Assembly (NCBI GenBank): GCA_963720885.1
Contig: CAVRGW010000006.1
Location: 496,001 to 560,000 of the forward strand
Length of the DNA stretch: 64,000 nt
From: DATLLN01 sp963720885
GTDB lineage: Bacteria > Actinomycetota > Thermoleophilia > Gaiellales > JAICJC01
Direction of reading: 5' to 3'
The notes below the pieces were generated by a model that saw only the letters and a list, made by a program, of their open reading frames with translations, was not told the DNA's origin and did not search any database. A program made the position numbers and the translations under genes. This document shows, in pieces, positions 1 to 8,493 of this stretch; the first letter of the stretch is position 1, and every line of letters starts with the position of its first letter.

Positions 1-290
1 AGCTGCGGCCTCTCGGCCTCGAGGTGCGCGCGGGAGCGCACACCGGCGAGGTCGAGCTCGGCGGCGGCGGTGTGCACGGCGTCGCCGTCCACATCGGCGC
101 GCGGATCGCGGCGCTGGCCGGGCCGAGCGAGGTGCTCGTCTCCTCGGTCGTGCGGGATCTCACCGCCGGCAGCGGACTCACTTTCGAGGATGCCGGCGAG
201 CACGAGCTCAAGGGCATCCCGGATCGCTGGCACCTGTTCCGCGTTGCCGCACCGTCCACGACTACGGACGAGCGGGATGGCGAGCGCTAG
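1..290 (+). CDS. Class III adenylate/guanylate cyclase-domain protein, C-terminal fragment
   Basis: The window begins inside this gene; reading frame 3 is open from the edge to the TAG at 288-290. The visible part matches the C-terminal half of a class III nucleotide cyclase domain: RAGAHTGEVE, then GVAVHIGARIAALAGPSEVLVS, and an ELKGIPDRWHLFRV ending, all typical of CHD domains. A GTG at 24 lies inside the domain, so it is not a real start. Its neighbour at 373 carries its own cyclase domain, so two cyclase-type genes lie in tandem. The N-terminal partner domains are outside the window. Confidence 0.8.
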   Translation, partial: LRPLGLEVRAGAHTGEVELGGGGVHGVAVHIGARIAALAGPSEVLVSSVVRDLTAGSGLTFEDAGEHELKGIPDRWHLFRVAAPSTTTDERDGER

Positions 291-360
291 CGCCAAGAGG
301 CGGTCGGCCAGGGAGATGAGGCGGATCTTGGCGCTTCCAGCCGGCCGGCGTGTGCGTGCG

Positions 361-366
361 TAGACT
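361..366 (+). promoter_or_regulatory. -10-like hexamer, likely leaderless start
   Basis: TAGACT is followed by exactly 6 nt and the GTG at 373. No Shine-Dalgarno sequence is present, so transcription would start at or next to the start codon. No convincing -35 was found. Confidence 0.4.
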
Positions 367-372
367 TGGCCC

Positions 373-3300
373 GTGAGTACGTGTGCTGCCTGCAACGAGC
401 AGAATCCCGATCGAGCTAGCTTCTGTCTGGCCTGCGGCGCAGCGCTCGGTGGGGTGACGCCGGCAGATCATGAGACGCGGCGCATCGTTACGGTCGTGTT
501 CTGCGACGTGGTCGGTTCGACGCCGCTGGGCGAGCGGCTCGACCCGGAGGCGCTTCGCGGTGTGCTGACCCGCTTCGCGGCCGAGATCGAGCGGGTAGCC
601 GAGCGTCATGGCGGCCGGGCGGGCGCCTTGATGGGCGATGGCTTGATGTGCGTGTTCGGCGTGCCTGTGGCCCACGAGGATGACGCTCTAAGGGCGGTGC
701 GTGCTTCAGCTGAGATGACTGCCGCGGTGGCGCAGTTGAATGAGGGGCTGCGGGCCGATCTGCGTGTCGAGTTGGCGGTCCGGATCGGGGTGAACACGGG
801 CGAGGTGGTGGCCTCCGCGGGGTCGCCGGTGCTGGGCGATGCGATCAACGTCGCGGCCCGGCTCGAGCAGGCTGGCGCGGCCGGCGAGATCCTGATCGGC
901 GAGGCTACCCACCTGCTTGTTCGCGACGCCGTCGACGCCGAGCCGGTGGCGCCGGTAGAGGCAAAGGGCAAGGAGCAGCCGGTGCCGGCCTGGCGGCTGG
1001 TGCGAGTGCTGCCCGGTGCGCCCGGGCTTGCACGGCGGCTGGACGCGCCGCTGCTCGAGCGGGGAGCGGAGCTGACCGCGATCCTCCAGGCATTCGAACG
1101 AGCCGCGGGGGAGCGCACGTGCCACCTGGTCACGGTGCTGGGCGATGCCGGGATCGGCAAGTCGCGGCTGGGACTGGAGGCGGCGGTGCGGCTGGAGGAC
1201 CGCGCACGGGTGCTAACGGGGCACTGCCACTCCTACGGCGAGGGCATTACGTTCTTACCCCTGGCCGAGGTGGTGCGGGAACTCACCGGTGGCGCGAACA
1301 GTCTGGAGTCCGTGTTGGCCGGCGCGGATGACGCTGAGGCAGTCGCCGCGGGTATCGCCGGCATGCTGGGCGCGGCGCCGTCCGTAGGCGAGGCCGCGTT
1401 CGCTGCCGTGCGAAGGCTGCTCGAGTCGGCCGCGCGCGATCCGTTGGTCGTCGTGTTCGAAGACATCCACTGGGCAGAACCGACGATGCTCGACCTGCTC
1501 GAGTACCTGGCCGAGTGGACGCGCGACGTGCCGCTGCTGTTGCTCTGCCTGGCCCGACCCGAGCTGCTCGAGCTGCGTCCCGGCTGGGGCGGCGGCAAGC
1601 TGAACGCGACCACCATGCTGCTGGAGCCGCTTTCGCTCGACGCGTGCCGGGCGCTGGCCGAAGGGCTGGGACTGGCGCATCCCGGCTCGCTCGAGCGGGT
1701 GGTGGAGGTGTCGGGCGGTAACCCGCTGTACGTCGAGCAGCTACTGGCCTTCGCGGCGGAAGGGTGGGACGGTGTGGAGATCCCGCCGGCCATCCAGGCT
1801 CTCCTGGCGGCGCGGCTCGATCGGCTGGGGGCGGCCGAGCGATCAGCGATCGAGGCGGCTGCCGTGGTCGGCGCCAGCGCCACCGCAGAGGACGTCGCGA
1901 TGCTGTGCGAGCAGCCGATTGAGGTCGCCGCCGGCCTGCTCATGACCCTGGCACGCAAGGAGCTGCTGCGCCCACCGGACAGTGACGGGACATTCGCCTT
2001 CCGACACGCGCTGATCCGTGAGGCGGCGTACGCCGCCCTACCCAAGCAGGTGCGCGCGGACCTTCACGAGCGTTACTTCGACTGGCTGGAGACCCAGCCC
2101 CGCGGAACTGCGCCCGGAGGCGAAGAGATCCTCGGGTACCACCTTGAGCGCGCCTGTTTGCAGCGGTCCCAGGTGAGGACGCCAGGCGATCGCGACCGCG
2201 ACCTAGCCGGGCGCGCCGCCGTGCTGCTGGCCAGCAGCGGCAGCCGCGCCTTTGAGCGCCTTGATTACGCCGCGGCTGCCAACCTGTTCGGGCGGGCGGC
2301 TGCGCTGCTGCCGGCGTCCGACCCGGTACGCACGGGTCTGCTGGCCGACCGCGGCTTTGCGCTGTTCGAGCTGGCCGAGTTCGAGCGCGCTCTCGCCGTG
2401 TTGGGCGAGGCCGTGGCCGCGTCCGCGAATGGCGATGTGGCGTTGCACTGGCGGGCCCGAGCGGAGCACGAGCGGATCCAGATCTACCTCGACCCGGGTC
2501 GATCGGGGGTGGAGGCCCTGCGCGAGCAGGCGAAGCGGGCGATCGCCGAGATCGAGCAGGTTGGCGACGATGTCACGCTCTCTCGCCTCTGGGCGCTGAT
2601 GGCAGACATCGAGAGCATCGGCGGCACGATCGGTCGTGGCGAGGACGGTTTCCGGGCGGTCGAGCACGCCAGACGCAGCGGCCGGCGGCCGGAGCTGGCC
2701 CGCGCGATGCAATATCTGGGCTGGATGCTGCTGGCGGGGGCGATGCCTGTGGAGGAGGCGATCGCGCAAAGCCGGGCACTTGCCGTGCAGCAGCAGGGCG
2801 ACCCGATCGCCCAGACCGCCGGCCTTGGCTCAATCGCGTGCCTGGAGGCGGAGCTGGGAGAGTTCGATCGCGCACGCAGCAGCATCCAGACCGCGATCTC
2901 GGCCTGCCGTGACCTCGGACACGCGTACTGGGGCACGCAGTGGGAGCTGTACGCGGGCGGCATCGAGCTGCTGGCCGGCGACCCCATTCGCGCGGAGTCG
3001 CACCTGCGCACCGCCCTGGCCGGACTACGAGAAGCACGGGACGGCTGGTTCGGACCGCTGGCGGCAATCGACCTGGCCCGTGCGCTGGCCCTGCAGGGTC
3101 GGTATCCGGAGGCGCTGGCCGTGCTGGACATCCGCGGGGCCGCCGCCGACACCGAGGCCACCGTCCGGGCAATGACGGCGCACGCCCTGATCGAGCGGAC
3201 GTCGGGCCACCCTGACCGGGCGGAGCACCTGGCCAGGGCTGCAGCCGAACGGGCCGAGTCGTCCGACCTCGTCTGGTGCCAGGGCGAAGCCTGGCTCGAG

Positions 3301-3459
3301 CTAGGCGAGGCGCTGGCTGCGCAGGGCAAGGTGGGTGAAGCGAGCGACGCGTTGGCGGAGGCGGAGCGGCGAATGGAGCGCAAGGGGCTCACGGTCCGGC
3401 TGGGCTGGGTGCAGGCGGCTCGCCTGGCCATCGGTGAGCCGAGATCGGCCGCACCCTAA
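373..3459 (+). CDS. Zinc-ribbon / adenylate cyclase / AAA ATPase / TPR regulator
   Basis: The 1028-residue protein has four parts. An N-terminal zinc ribbon (C4-x2-C7, C18-x2-C21) comes first. A class III cyclase domain spans about 35-205, with FCDVVGST and GDGLMCVFG. An AAA/STAND ATPase follows, with Walker A GDAGIGKS near residue 258 and a Walker B-like VVVFEDIHWAE. The C-terminal half is TPR-like helical repeats. This architecture is known from actinobacterial signalling proteins, in which the cyclase may or may not be active. There are no membrane segments, so it is probably cytoplasmic. The GTG start is supported by the -10-like hexamer 6 nt upstream. Ligand and output are unknown. Confidence 0.88.
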   Translation: MSTCAACNEQNPDRASFCLACGAALGGVTPADHETRRIVTVVFCDVVGSTPLGERLDPEALRGVLTRFAAEIERVAERHGGRAGALMGDGLMCVFGVPVAHEDDALRAVRASAEMTAAVAQLNEGLRADLRVELAVRIGVNTGEVVASAGSPVLGDAINVAARLEQAGAAGEILIGEATHLLVRDAVDAEPVAPVEAKGKEQPVPAWRLVRVLPGAPGLARRLDAPLLERGAELTAILQAFERAAGERTCHLVTVLGDAGIGKSRLGLEAAVRLEDRARVLTGHCHSYGEGITFLPLAEVVRELTGGANSLESVLAGADDAEAVAAGIAGMLGAAPSVGEAAFAAVRRLLESAARDPLVVVFEDIHWAEPTMLDLLEYLAEWTRDVPLLLLCLARPELLELRPGWGGGKLNATTMLLEPLSLDACRALAEGLGLAHPGSLERVVEVSGGNPLYVEQLLAFAAEGWDGVEIPPAIQALLAARLDRLGAAERSAIEAAAVVGASATAEDVAMLCEQPIEVAAGLLMTLARKELLRPPDSDGTFAFRHALIREAAYAALPKQVRADLHERYFDWLETQPRGTAPGGEEILGYHLERACLQRSQVRTPGDRDRDLAGRAAVLLASSGSRAFERLDYAAAANLFGRAAALLPASDPVRTGLLADRGFALFELAEFERALAVLGEAVAASANGDVALHWRARAEHERIQIYLDPGRSGVEALREQAKRAIAEIEQVGDDVTLSRLWALMADIESIGGTIGRGEDGFRAVEHARRSGRRPELARAMQYLGWMLLAGAMPVEEAIAQSRALAVQQQGDPIAQTAGLGSIACLEAELGEFDRARSSIQTAISACRDLGHAYWGTQWELYAGGIELLAGDPIRAESHLRTALAGLREARDGWFGPLAAIDLARALALQGRYPEALAVLDIRGAAADTEATVRAMTAHALIERTSGHPDRAEHLARAAAERAESSDLVWCQGEAWLELGEALAAQGKVGEASDALAEAERRMERKGLTVRLGWVQAARLAIGEPRSAAP

Positions 3460-3490
3460 TCGACGGACATCGGCGGGCAGCCCCCGGAAA

Positions 3491-3563
3491 AGCCGACGCG
3501 GGGACTCGAACCCCGGACCCCATCATTACGAGTGATGTGCTCTACCAGCTGAGCTACGTCGGC
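3491..3563 (-). tRNA. tRNA-Thr (anticodon CGT)
   Basis: The minus strand folds into a full 73-nt cloverleaf. The acceptor stem GCCGACG (3563-3557) pairs with CGTCGGC (3498-3492) and the discriminator is U. The D stem is GCTC/GAGC, the anticodon stem CATCA/TGATG and the T arm CGGGG-TTCGAGT-CCCCG. The anticodon loop CTCGTAA gives CGU, which reads ACG (threonine). No CCA is encoded; UUUCC follows the 3' end. Confidence 0.96.
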
Positions 3564-3645
3564 GCGCCCCGCGGGTGGACATCCTGCCCGGGGACAGGCG
3601 GAGGATAGCGCCCGGCGGCACATCGCAGCGGCCCCGGATCTCCGC

Positions 3646-3651
3646 GATACT
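3646..3651 (+). promoter_or_regulatory. -10-like hexamer for the GST-like gene
   Basis: GATACT (4 of 6 to TATAAT) lies exactly 6 nt before the GTG at 3658, with no Shine-Dalgarno sequence. This suggests a leaderless transcript. Confidence 0.35.
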
Positions 3652-3657
3652 CGGTTC

Positions 3658-4260
3658 GTGCGACTCCACGTGATCCCTTTCTCCACGAACGTCGAGCGGG
3701 TCTCGCTGGCCCTCGGGTTCAAGGGCCTGGACGCCGAGCTCGTCGTGCACGATCCTGCCCACCGCTCCGGGATCCTCGCCGTTTCCGGTCAGCACCTGGT
3801 GCCGGTGCTCGAGGACGACGGCGCCGTGATCAGCGACTCGACGGCGATCCTGCGCCATCTCGAGGCGACGCGCCCGAATCCGGCGCTGTGGCCGACCGAT
3901 CCGGCGCGCTCGGCCGAGGCCGACGTATTCGTCGACTGGTTCAACCGAATCTGGAAGCGGCCGCCGAACCTGATCGACGACGGCGACCGCGACCCGGAGC
4001 TGGTCGCTGAGCTGCATGGCTCGCTCGAGCTGTTCGAGGCCCTGCTGGCCGGCCGGGATCACCTGCTGTCTGACGGCTTCGGCGTGGCCGACGCGGTCGC
4101 CTTCCCGTTCCTGAAGTACGGCGACGCCTCGATGTACGACCCCGACGATGACGAGTCGTTCCACCGCGTGCTGATCGACCATCTCGCCTTCGCCGGCGGC
4201 CACCCGCGGCTGGCCGCGTGGGTGCGGCGGGTCGACGCGATGCCCCGCGGCGGCGGCTAG
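3658..4260 (+). CDS. Glutathione S-transferase family protein
   Basis: The protein has 200 residues. The N-terminal 80 form a thioredoxin-like GST domain: MRLHVIPFSTNVERVSLAL, then the cis-proline segment QHLVPVLEDDGAVISDSTAILRHLE with the usual V-P-V-L and E/D-S pattern. The rest fits an all-helical GST C-terminal domain. Soluble GST-fold proteins conjugate or isomerise electrophiles. Many actinobacteria lack glutathione, so the thiol donor could differ. A GTG start is used; upstream is the tRNA on the opposite strand. Its stop shares CTAG with the convergent gene. Confidence 0.8.
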   Translation: MRLHVIPFSTNVERVSLALGFKGLDAELVVHDPAHRSGILAVSGQHLVPVLEDDGAVISDSTAILRHLEATRPNPALWPTDPARSAEADVFVDWFNRIWKRPPNLIDDGDRDPELVAELHGSLELFEALLAGRDHLLSDGFGVADAVAFPFLKYGDASMYDPDDDESFHRVLIDHLAFAGGHPRLAAWVRRVDAMPRGGG

Positions 4261-4270
4261 TCCCGCGGGG
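4243..4270. terminator. Hairpin across a convergent gene junction
   Basis: CCCCGCG (4243-4249) and CGCGGGG (4264-4270) form a 7-bp GC stem with a 14-nt loop that contains the shared CTAG stop. No U-tract follows in either direction, so it is a weak but possible bidirectional terminator. Confidence 0.35.
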
Positions 4271-4748
4271 GCCACACCTCGTGGCGGCGGTTGAGCGGCA
4301 TCGCGTACCACAGCACAACGATCAGCAGCGCGACGCCCACCGTCAGCCCGAACGCCCAGGGGATGCTGATCACGTAGTCGACGACCAAAAACAGGCACAG
4401 GCAGATCGAGATCGCCAGGAACACCATGCCGATCATCAGCAGCCGGTTCGAGGTGAACAGCATGTGCTCCTTGTGCGGCTGCCGAAACAGCAGCCGGTGA
4501 TAGCTGGACGGCGCGATCATGAACACCGCGGCGACGGCGGCGGTCACGACGGCGCAGACGTAGACGTCCCGCTGCAGCTCGGTCGTGTGCCTCCAGCCCG
4601 ACGCGAACGGCACCGTCAGCAGGAACGCGAACAGCACCTGCACGCCCGGGAGGGCGACGCGCACCTCGTTCAGAAGCTCGATCAGCTCGCGGTTGACCCG
4701 CTCCTTCGGGCTCTCGCCTTCGACGTCCTGGTTGGCGTCATCACCCAC
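4257..4748 (-). CDS. DUF6328 family membrane protein
   Basis: The 163-residue protein starts with a charged N-terminus (GESPKERVNRELIELLNEVRVALPG) and has four hydrophobic segments: VQVLFAFLLTVPF, VYVCAVVTAAVAAVFMIA, LLMIGMVFLAISICLCLFLV and FGLTVGVALLIVVLWYA. The ELIELLNEVRVALPGVQVLFAFLL opening is characteristic of DUF6328, common in actinobacteria and without assigned function. The start is GTG, only 23 bp from the divergent metallopeptidase start. Neither gene has a clear Shine-Dalgarno sequence. Confidence 0.8.
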   Translation of the reverse strand: MGDDANQDVEGESPKERVNRELIELLNEVRVALPGVQVLFAFLLTVPFASGWRHTTELQRDVYVCAVVTAAVAAVFMIAPSSYHRLLFRQPHKEHMLFTSNRLLMIGMVFLAISICLCLFLVVDYVISIPWAFGLTVGVALLIVVLWYAMPLNRRHEVWPPRD

Positions 4749-4771
4749 GGTGCTGGAAAGATACAGACCTC

Positions 4772-5665
4772 ATGAAGTGGAAACGGGTGCAGCGGGACGG
4801 CGGACTGCGCGACCAGCGCTCGGCCGGCGGCGGGCTGGGAGGCGGGCTCGGCGGACTGCCGATGGGCAAGATGGGGATCCCGGCGATCCTCGTGATCGTC
4901 GTCGTCGTGCTGCTTGGCGGCGGCAACCTGCTGTCCGGCGGCGGGGGCGGCGGGTTCGACATCAACAGCCCGCTCAACCAGATGCCGCAGGCCCAGCAGA
5001 CCGGCGGCCCACAGGGCCCTGATCCGGAAACGAACCAGGTCGAGTTCGTCAACTTCCTGCGCGTCGACATCCAGGACTTCTGGCAGCAGGAGTTCCAGGC
5101 CGCCGGCCGCAGCTACCGCAATGCCGACGTCACGCTGTTCCGGCAGGGCGTCCAGACCGGCTGCGGCGGGGCCTCCAGCGCCGTCGGGCCGTTCTACTGC
5201 CCGGCCGACCAGACTGTCTACCTGGACCTCGGCTTCTTCGCCGAGCTGTCGCGCCGGTTCGGGGCGCCCGGCGACTTCGCGCAGGCGTACGTGGTCGCGC
5301 ACGAGCTCGGGCATCACGTCCAGAACCTGCTCGGCATCGAGCGGCAGGTGCGGGCGGAGCAGCAGCAGGACCCGAGCAAGCAGAACGAGCTGTCAGTGCG
5401 GATGGAGCTGCAGGCCGATTGCTTTGCCGGCGTCTGGGGCCACTCCGTGGAGCAGCGAGGGATGCTCGAGCGCGGCGACCTCGAGGAGGCGCTGACGGCC
5501 GCAGCCTCCGTGGGCGACGACCGCATCCAGCAGTCGGCGGGCGCCCGCGTCGACCCGGAGACCTGGACGCACGGATCGGCCGAGGAGCGCGCGCGCTGGT
5601 TCCGGGCCGGCTTCGACAGCGGCGACCCGAACGCCTGCGACACGTTCTCGGCTTCGAGCCTCTAG
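4772..5665 (+). CDS. ypfJ: Neutral zinc metallopeptidase (YpfJ/KPN_02809 family)
   Basis: The 297-residue protein matches the Zn_peptidase family (PF04228). The N-terminus is arginine-rich and glycine-rich, followed by one membrane segment (IPAILVIVVVVLLGG), so the catalytic part is probably extracytoplasmic. Zinc motif HELGH occurs in VVAHELGHHVQNLLG near residue 175. Conserved stretches FYCPADQTVYLDLGFF, ELQADCFAGVW and ARWFRAGFDSGDPNACDTF are all present, so it looks intact. Substrate is unknown for the family. The stop TAG shares CTAG with the convergent gene. Confidence 0.9.
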   Translation: MKWKRVQRDGGLRDQRSAGGGLGGGLGGLPMGKMGIPAILVIVVVVLLGGGNLLSGGGGGGFDINSPLNQMPQAQQTGGPQGPDPETNQVEFVNFLRVDIQDFWQQEFQAAGRSYRNADVTLFRQGVQTGCGGASSAVGPFYCPADQTVYLDLGFFAELSRRFGAPGDFAQAYVVAHELGHHVQNLLGIERQVRAEQQQDPSKQNELSVRMELQADCFAGVWGHSVEQRGMLERGDLEEALTAAASVGDDRIQQSAGARVDPETWTHGSAEERARWFRAGFDSGDPNACDTFSASSL

Positions 5666-6117
5666 CCGTACACCTGGTCGCGCACCAGCTCGATCAGCCG
5701 GTCGATCGGCACCGCCTGGGCGGCGATCCGCAGGGCGAAGGCCGTGACGCCGTTGATCTCGCCGCTGGCCTCGCCGTCATCGACCGCGCGTAGTAGCCCG
5801 GCGCGGGCGGCCTGCTCGACCTCGGAGTGGCTGATGCCGTTGTCCTTCGCGAACTCGTCGAGCTTGTCCTGGCTGGTCAGCGCCAGCCCCAGCGCCTCGG
5901 ACGAGACGCCGAGCTTGCAGGCCGCCCCGTCGATCGCCGACAGGGCCGCCTGCTGCAGGATCTGGTCGGTGCCGTCGACGCTCGGCCACTTGCGGGCGTC
6001 GCACGGATTGCCCGAGGCGGCCGGCTTGAAGTCCCGGCCGCCGACGGCGACGTAGACCACGGCAGGGACGACCGCGACGGCGCAGGCGACGGCGATCCAC
6101 CACGCGCCGCGGCTCAC
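5662..6117 (-). CDS. Membrane-anchored or secreted protein of unknown function
   Basis: The 151-residue product has an N-terminal hydrophobic segment (WWIAVACAVAVVPAVVYVAVGG) that serves as signal anchor or signal peptide. A soluble domain follows with two cysteines (NPCDARKWP and GAACKLG) that could pair outside the cell. I do not recognise the family. The GTG start at 6117-6115 overlaps the TGA of the MFS gene as GTGA, so the two are translationally coupled and probably function together. Confidence 0.7.
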   Translation of the reverse strand: MSRGAWWIAVACAVAVVPAVVYVAVGGRDFKPAASGNPCDARKWPSVDGTDQILQQAALSAIDGAACKLGVSSEALGLALTSQDKLDEFAKDNGISHSEVEQAARAGLLRAVDDGEASGEINGVTAFALRIAAQAVPIDRLIELVRDQVYG

Positions 6118-7442
6118 AGCTCGGGCCTCCCCCGGGTCGCAAGCGGGATCAGCGCCGCCAGCGCCATCAGCGCGGCGACCAGGAAGCTGCCCGAGAAGGC
6201 GTGAGTCACGGCGCGGTCGATCTGATCCTGGATCTCGTCCTCCAGCTTGCGGATCTCGGGCGAGTTGCCGATCGCCTCGAAGGCGGGCTTCAGGTCGGGC
6301 GGCTTGGTCACGGCGCCGGACTGGATCTGCTCGACCAGGCGGCTGCCCAGGTCGATCTTGTCCGTCAGGCTGAGTGGCGAGTTGAGGATGATCCGGGTGC
6401 CCGACGCCTCGGCGGCGTTTTGCTGATCCATCAGGTCGCTGGTGAAGATCGGGGTCAGGATCAGCAGGCCGATGCAGACGCCGGCGTGGCGCGATGCGAT
6501 CGTCCAGCCGCCGTGGATGGCGAGCGGCGAGCGGCCGGCCAACGCGTCCTCGGTGAGCGCGCCGAGTGCCAGGGCGAGCCCGGCGCCGATCAGGATCTGC
6601 GGCACCACCAGCCACCACCAGTCGGCGCCCGGCAGCACCGCCAGCGCCAGCAGCCCGCCGCCGACCAGGATCGCCCCGCAGGCCGCCCGGACGCGCGGGG
6701 CACCGGTCGACGGCAGCAGCCGGTAGGAGACCAGCGAGGCCAGCGGCATCACCGTGACGACAGCCGCCGCGCTCAGCGGGCTGTGCCCCCAGCCGTTGAT
6801 CAGCAGCAGCACGACCAGGAACAGCGCCGCGGTGAGCGACGCCGACAGCAGGCCGAGGGCGACGTTGGCGGCGATGTGCGGCCGTCCCGCGGGTGCCTTG
6901 ACCGGGAGCTCCGTTGCCCGGGGAAGCAGCACCGCCGCGGCCACCGCCAGCGGCACCTGCACGTAGAAGATCGACTCCCAGGAGATCGCCTGGGTCAGAA
7001 AGCCGCCGATGGCGGGCCCCGCGGCGGCGCCCAGCGCGCCGGCCGCCGCCCAGACGGCGGCAGCCCGCCGCTCGGAGCTGAGCTGCGCAGGCAGCAGTTC
7101 GAGCGCGGCGCACACCGCCGCGGCGCCGCCCAGCGCCTGCACGCCGCGGGAGATCAGCAGCACCTCGAAGCTCGGCGCCAGGGCGCAGCCCAACGAGGCC
7201 GCGGCGAACACGACCAGCCCGGCCCGGCAGACGAGGTCGGGAGCCCGGCTGCGCGCGAGGTACGCGGCGGGCACCGCTGCGAGCGCGAGCACGAGGTTGA
7301 ACAGCGTCAGCACCCAGGCCACGTCGTCGATGGCGACGTTGAACTGGTCGAGAATCTCGGGCAGCGCCAGGATGACCACCGACGAGTCGGCGAGCACCAG
7401 CCCGACGGCCAGCCCGAGCGCGAAGGTGGGGACGCGCTCCAC
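6114..7442 (-). CDS. MFS transporter, drug-export type
   Basis: The 442-residue protein has about 12-14 hydrophobic segments. Its N-terminus, FALGLAVGLVLADSSVVILALPEILDQFNV, carries the D-S-x-V pattern of drug:H+ antiporters. RGVQALGGAAAVCAALELLP matches the usual helix after the first loop. A periplasmic loop (about 320-395) is rich in charged helices. It is a proton-driven exporter of unknown substrate, coupled to the small secreted protein downstream. The GTG start has TACGCT 6 nt upstream on the same strand. Confidence 0.82.
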   Translation of the reverse strand: MERVPTFALGLAVGLVLADSSVVILALPEILDQFNVAIDDVAWVLTLFNLVLALAAVPAAYLARSRAPDLVCRAGLVVFAAASLGCALAPSFEVLLISRGVQALGGAAAVCAALELLPAQLSSERRAAAVWAAAGALGAAAGPAIGGFLTQAISWESIFYVQVPLAVAAAVLLPRATELPVKAPAGRPHIAANVALGLLSASLTAALFLVVLLLINGWGHSPLSAAAVVTVMPLASLVSYRLLPSTGAPRVRAACGAILVGGGLLALAVLPGADWWWLVVPQILIGAGLALALGALTEDALAGRSPLAIHGGWTIASRHAGVCIGLLILTPIFTSDLMDQQNAAEASGTRIILNSPLSLTDKIDLGSRLVEQIQSGAVTKPPDLKPAFEAIGNSPEIRKLEDEIQDQIDRAVTHAFSGSFLVAALMALAALIPLATRGRPEL

Positions 7443-7448
7443 GGCGGC

Positions 7449-7454
7449 AGCGTA
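7449..7454 (-). promoter_or_regulatory. -10-like hexamer for the MFS gene
   Basis: On the minus strand TACGCT lies exactly 6 nt before the GTG at 7442. No Shine-Dalgarno sequence is present, which again fits leaderless transcription. Confidence 0.4.
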
Positions 7455-7480
7455 GCCTCACCAGGGTAGGCTCCCCGCCC

Positions 7481-8473
7481 ATGCGCACGCTGGTCACCGG
7501 CGCCACCGGCTACCTCGGCACCGAGCTGGTGCGTGAGCTTCGGGCACGCGGACGCGAGGTGCGCGCGCTGGCGCGGAGCCCCGAATCGGCGCGCCGGCTG
7601 GACGGCACCGGCGCCGAGATCGTGCTGGGCGACGTGACGCAGCCTGAGTCGCTGCCGGCCGCGCTCGCCGGTGTCGAGCGCGTGTTCCACCTGGCCGGCG
7701 TGGTCGGCCACCGGGCGCGCGACGAGGCGGCCCTGCAGGCCGTCAACGTCGACGGGTCGGCGGCGCTGCTCGCCGCGACGCGGGAGGCGGGCGTCGGCCG
7801 CGTCGTCTACGTGTCCAGCGTCGGCGCCATGGGGCCGGCGGGCAACGCGACCCATCCCCGCACCGAGGCACACTTCCTGATCGACGGCGACGACCGCCGG
7901 GGCGACTTCCGGTACGCACGGTCGAAGGCGTGGGGCGAGCAGCACGCGCTGCGTGCCGCCGACGAGGGGCAGGACGTGGTGGTCGCCAACCCCGGGTTCG
8001 TGATCGGGCCGGGCGATGTGCACCGCGTGTCGGCCTGGCCGATCGAGGAGTACCTGCGCGGCGTCCTGCGGTTCACGGTGCGTGGCGGGTTGAGCTACGT
8101 CGACGCGCGGGACACCGTGCAGGGACTGCTGCTGGTCGAGGAGCGAGGCGAGACCGGCGACCGCCACATCCTCACCGGCGCCGACGGCAACCGCTCACAC
8201 GCCGAGTACTTCGACCTGGTCGGACGGGTCGCGGGCAAGCGACGGCGCCAGATCGGCGCGCCGGTCGGGCTGCTGGCGCCGCCGCTGGCGCTGGCCCGCG
8301 TCCTGCACCTGCCGCTGGTGCCGCTCGACGACGCCGAGCTGCGCTCGAGCGCATACTGGTGGTTCTACGACGGGTCGAAGGCGCAGGCGATGGGGTTCCA
8401 GACGCGGCCGCTGGAGGAGACGATCCGCGACACGATCGCCTGGTTCCGCAAGGACGGCTACCGGCGACACTAA
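7481..8473 (+). CDS. NAD(P)-dependent epimerase/dehydratase-like extended SDR
   Basis: The 330-residue extended SDR has the Rossmann motif TGATGYLG at residues 7-14, then VYVSSVGAMG and the active-site RYARSKAWGE (YxxxK) near 146-150. NPGFVIGPGDVHR is typical of sugar-nucleotide epimerases and dihydroflavonol-reductase-like enzymes. The C-terminal substrate domain is present (ILTGADGNRSHAEYFDLVGRVAGK). The substrate is not identifiable. It is transcribed divergently from the MFS gene, 38 bp away. The ABC permease ends 21 bp downstream on the other strand. Confidence 0.85.
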   Translation: MRTLVTGATGYLGTELVRELRARGREVRALARSPESARRLDGTGAEIVLGDVTQPESLPAALAGVERVFHLAGVVGHRARDEAALQAVNVDGSAALLAATREAGVGRVVYVSSVGAMGPAGNATHPRTEAHFLIDGDDRRGDFRYARSKAWGEQHALRAADEGQDVVVANPGFVIGPGDVHRVSAWPIEEYLRGVLRFTVRGGLSYVDARDTVQGLLLVEERGETGDRHILTGADGNRSHAEYFDLVGRVAGKRRRQIGAPVGLLAPPLALARVLHLPLVPLDDAELRSSAYWWFYDGSKAQAMGFQTRPLEETIRDTIAWFRKDGYRRH

Positions 8474-8493
8474 CGCCGTGGCACATCTGCAAT

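Noticed and set aside
5662..7506. 614-codon minus-strand frame covering the MFS gene
   Set aside because: Only its last 151 codons are real (the small membrane protein); the rest is the wrong frame of the MFS gene.
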